Shown: positions 6,099-7,355 of the stretch, in pieces | Layout: each line of letters begins with the position of its first letter | Position numbering within the stretch: the stretch's first letter is position 1 | Assembly (NCBI GenBank): GCA_003225515.1 | Contig: QIAK01000330.1 | Location: 11,408-18,762, forward strand | Source: Acidobacteriota bacterium | GTDB taxonomy: Bacteria > Acidobacteriota > Terriglobia > Terriglobales > Acidobacteriaceae | Length of the DNA stretch: 7,355 nucleotides | Direction: 5' to 3' | Translations under genes and position numbers: made by a program | Notes under the pieces: model-generated | What the model saw: only the letters and a program-made list of their open reading frames with translations | The model's database searches: none | What the model was told of the DNA's origin: nothing

Positions 6099-6352
6099 AA
6101 TGCTCTGAATTCCTGACCGAGCTGACCAGTTACCTGGACGGCGTCCTCGACGAGAAGACGAAAGTCGAGTTAGAAAATCATCTTTCCTGGTGCCACAACT
6201 GCTATGTCGTCTGTGACACAACCAAGAAAACCATCGAGATCTACCGCGACTCGCAGCTTTACGAATTGCCCGAAGATTTGCGCGGGCGACTGCGATCGGC
6301 CATCATGACCAAGTGCCAGCAGCACAAGAAGCGCGGCCCGCAGAGCGTTTGA
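6095..6352 (+). CDS. Zinc-binding anti-sigma factor (ZAS / zf-HC2 type)
   Basis: An 85-residue protein that most likely binds the ECF sigma factor encoded just before it and holds it inactive. Cys3, His29, Cys33 and Cys36 form the ZAS signature (His-x3-Cys-x2-Cys plus an upstream Cys). The offsets of 26, 30 and 33 residues are the same as in Streptomyces RsrA as I remember it (Cys11, His37, Cys41, Cys44). There is no transmembrane helix, so it is a soluble cytoplasmic anti-sigma rather than a membrane RseA type. Two further cysteines (40 and 74) are present; the C-terminus is basic. The start is GTG at 6095, overlapping the sigma stop by four bases (GTGA), with GGAG at 6081-6084, so translation is probably coupled. 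The signal it responds to (redox or other) cannot be read from the sequence. Confidence 0.88.
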   Translation: MKCSEFLTELTSYLDGVLDEKTKVELENHLSWCHNCYVVCDTTKKTIEIYRDSQLYELPEDLRGRLRSAIMTKCQQHKKRGPQSV

Positions 6353-6452
6353 AACGTTATTCCTTCCCCCGTAACTATATTATGTACAAGGGTTTCCGGC
6401 GGATTTGCCGGTTCTGAGCCATGTGTGCTTAAAACTGCGAAACCGTTTTGTC

Positions 6453-6572
6453 GATTCCTGAATCTAAGTAGATGCTGACCGCCTGCACAGACACCTCGGA
6501 ACGGGCGAGTAGAGTCAGATTCAGAGTAGAGAAACAGGGGGCGAGCCATCCCAGCTCGCATGTGGAAGGTGA
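6453..6572 (+). promoter_or_regulatory. Structured leader of the 77-residue gene, with its RBS
   Basis: The 223-base gap after the anti-sigma gene holds several complementary segments. GATTC (6453-6457) can pair with GAATC (6460-6464). CTGAATCT (6458-6465) pairs perfectly with AGATTCAG (6517-6524), enclosing CTCG/CGAG (6495-6498 / 6506-6509). GCGAGC (6541-6546) pairs with GCTCGC (6554-6559) just before the Shine-Dalgarno AAGGTGA (6566-6572). GAGTAGAG is repeated at 6507 and 6524. The GATTC/GAATC pairings are mutually exclusive, as in switching leaders. CCGGC/GCCGG (6396-6411) lies further upstream without a T-run. No known riboswitch class was recognised. A TATATT at 6376-6381 is a possible -10 with no good -35. 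Confidence 0.4.
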
Positions 6573-6575
6573 ATC

Positions 6576-6809
6576 ATGATTGCACGATTGTTGGATGCAG
6601 TCTTCGGCTGCAGGCACTCTCGCTACAGCTTTCCTGTAACCATTCGCGGAGCAAAACGCCGTCCTCAAGCTGCCGCGTTGACGGGGACATACGTGGCCTG
6701 TCTCGATTGCGGCAGAGAGTTTGCCTATGACTGGAAGGAGATGAAGATCATCACCTCTCCCGAGCGTCATCGCGAGCACCTGGCCGAACTGGCCAAGCAC
6801 GCCGCGTAA
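6576..6809 (+). CDS. Small conserved-type protein with CxH and CxxC motifs, function unknown
   Basis: A 77-residue soluble protein. Its start is well supported: AAGGTGA lies just before the ATG at 6576. It has CRH at residues 12-14 and CLDC at 43-46 in the context TYVACLDCGREFAYDW, which looks like one or both halves of a zinc ribbon (Cys12, His14, Cys43, Cys46 as candidate ligands). The centre (RGAKRRPQAA) is basic, and the end (SPERHREHLAELAKHAA) is a charged helix. I recall similar short proteins as hypothetical genes in Acidobacteriota, without known function. It lies downstream of the sigma/anti-sigma pair on the same strand but has its own long leader, so it may be separately transcribed. 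No DNA-binding or enzymatic motif is visible. It is followed by a strong terminator. Confidence 0.75.
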   Translation: MIARLLDAVFGCRHSRYSFPVTIRGAKRRPQAAALTGTYVACLDCGREFAYDWKEMKIITSPERHREHLAELAKHAA

Positions 6810-6894
6810 GTTTAAGTTTTCATGTAGTACTCGCCGGTAGATCGAGCGCGCTATCTGGAACTCGATCACCAAACAGACATCAGCCGTCCCCCCG

Positions 6895-6930
6895 GAGCCG
6901 CAAGCCAACTGCTTGCGGCTCGTGCTTTTT
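6895..6930 (+). terminator. Rho-independent terminator of the 77-residue gene
   Basis: GAGCCGCAAGC (6895-6905) and GCTTGCGGCTC (6911-6921) form a perfect 11-bp stem with the loop CAACT. GTGC and a run of five T (6926-6930) follow. It ends transcription from the sigma/anti-sigma/77-residue side, 85 bases after the last stop codon. Between the two, GATCGAG (6840-6846) and CTCGATC (6861-6867) form another 7-bp inverted repeat. Confidence 0.9.
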
Positions 6931-6963
6931 GTCCTCTACCCTGCTCGTGAAATTTCATTCAAC

Positions 6964-6999
6964 AAAAAATGCCCCGCCTGAGAGCGGGGGCATTCTTTT
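6964..6999. terminator. Bidirectional rho-independent terminator
   Basis: AATGCCCCGC (6968-6977) pairs with GCGGGGGCATT (6984-6994) across the loop CTGAGA, with one bulged G. On the - strand it is followed by six T (complement of 6964-6969), 19 bases or more past the citrate synthase stop, so it is chiefly that gene's terminator. On the + strand TTCTTTT (6993-6999) follows, giving a second stop for + transcripts. Confidence 0.85.
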
Positions 7000-7018
7000 C
7001 GATTTGCCTGCCTGGAGT

Positions 7019-7355
7019 TCAGCGCACCGGGTAGTCTGCCGGGATCGGCACCGGCACGCGCTTATCAATCGGAACGAATTCCCGCTCGCCGGGTCCAGTG
7101 TAGACCTGCCGCGGTCGGGCGATTTTCTGCTCCGGATCGGTAATCAGCTCCTGCCACTGCGCCAGCCATCCGGCGGTGCGCGGAATCGCAAACAGCACAG
7201 TGAACATCTCCGGACGGAAGCCCATCGCCTGATACATGATTCCTGAGTAGAAATCAACATTGGGATAGAGCTTGCGCTTCACGAAATAATCGTCTTCTAA
7301 AGCGATGCGCTCGAGTTCGAGAGCAATATCGAGCATGGGACTGCGCCCGGTCACC
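7019..7355 (-). CDS. gltA: Citrate synthase, C-terminal part (partial)
   Basis: The frame is open at the right edge, so only about the last 112 residues are present; the GTG at 7354 is internal. The enzyme condenses acetyl-CoA and oxaloacetate to citrate, the entry step of the TCA cycle, in the cytoplasm. The fragment shows KLYPNVDFYSG, whose Asp (codon complement of 7253-7255) corresponds to the catalytic Asp of the family (Asp362 in E. coli). It is followed by MFTVLFAIPRTAGWLAQW and ARPRQVYTG, whose arginines correspond to the citrate-binding residues. These blocks match the bacterial GltA type. The last 20 or so residues (REFVPIDKRVPVPIPADYPVR) are proline-rich. The stop is TGA (complement of 7019-7021), followed by a bidirectional terminator. 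Confidence 0.97.
   Translation of the reverse strand, partial: VTGRSPMLDIALELERIALEDDYFVKRKLYPNVDFYSGIMYQAMGFRPEMFTVLFAIPRTAGWLAQWQELITDPEQKIARPRQVYTGPGEREFVPIDKRVPVPIPADYPVR

Noticed and set aside
6396..6411. CCGGC/GCCGG hairpin after the anti-sigma gene as a terminator
   Set aside because: Only five pairs and no T-run on either strand; kept only as a leader hairpin.
6429..6908. A 159-codon - strand frame opposite the 77-residue gene
   Set aside because: The + strand gene has a strong Shine-Dalgarno and a CxxC motif; the antisense frame starts at a terminator and shows no domain.

Overview
The window reads as chromosomal housekeeping DNA of an Acidobacteriota bacterium (class Terriglobia / Koribacter-like). 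That assignment is inference from gene style: a moderately GC-rich sequence, a 795-residue soluble lytic transglycosylase with a long Ala/Pro/Lys linker, a GAF protein with a C-terminal module I remember mainly from acidobacterial and myxobacterial proteins, and a small CxxC protein of a type I associate with this phylum. No phage, transposon, CRISPR, tRNA or rRNA signal was seen.

Layout from left to right. (1) On the + strand, the 3' end of ileS (isoleucyl-tRNA synthetase) is followed by lspA (signal peptidase II), a very common bacterial gene pair. The gap between them (578-708) and the gap after lspA (1216-1310) each hold a degenerate short-period repeat element. (2) On the - strand lie a GAF-domain protein (3834-4970) and, downstream of it, a periplasmic lytic transglycosylase (1311-3698). 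A bulged hairpin with a short T-run sits between them. (3) A gene-poor divergent region of about 430 bases (4971-5399) holds a TATAAT box inside a small inverted repeat, a 9-bp direct repeat, a possible 34-codon ORF and a perfect CRP-type palindrome. (4) On the + strand, an ECF sigma factor overlaps by 4 bases a soluble zinc-binding anti-sigma factor. After a 223-base leader rich in inverted repeats comes a 77-residue CxxC protein, closed by a textbook terminator. (5) A bidirectional terminator separates this from the 3' end of a citrate synthase gene on the - strand, which runs off the window.

Functionally the window combines envelope upkeep (lipoprotein signal removal by LspA, peptidoglycan cleavage by the transglycosylase) with an ECF sigma/anti-sigma switch that may itself be under CRP-family control. 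Nothing here is a clear new multi-gene system. The most interesting signals are non-coding: the two periodic intergenic repeats flanking lspA, the CRP-like operator before the sigma factor, and the structured leader before the 77-residue gene.
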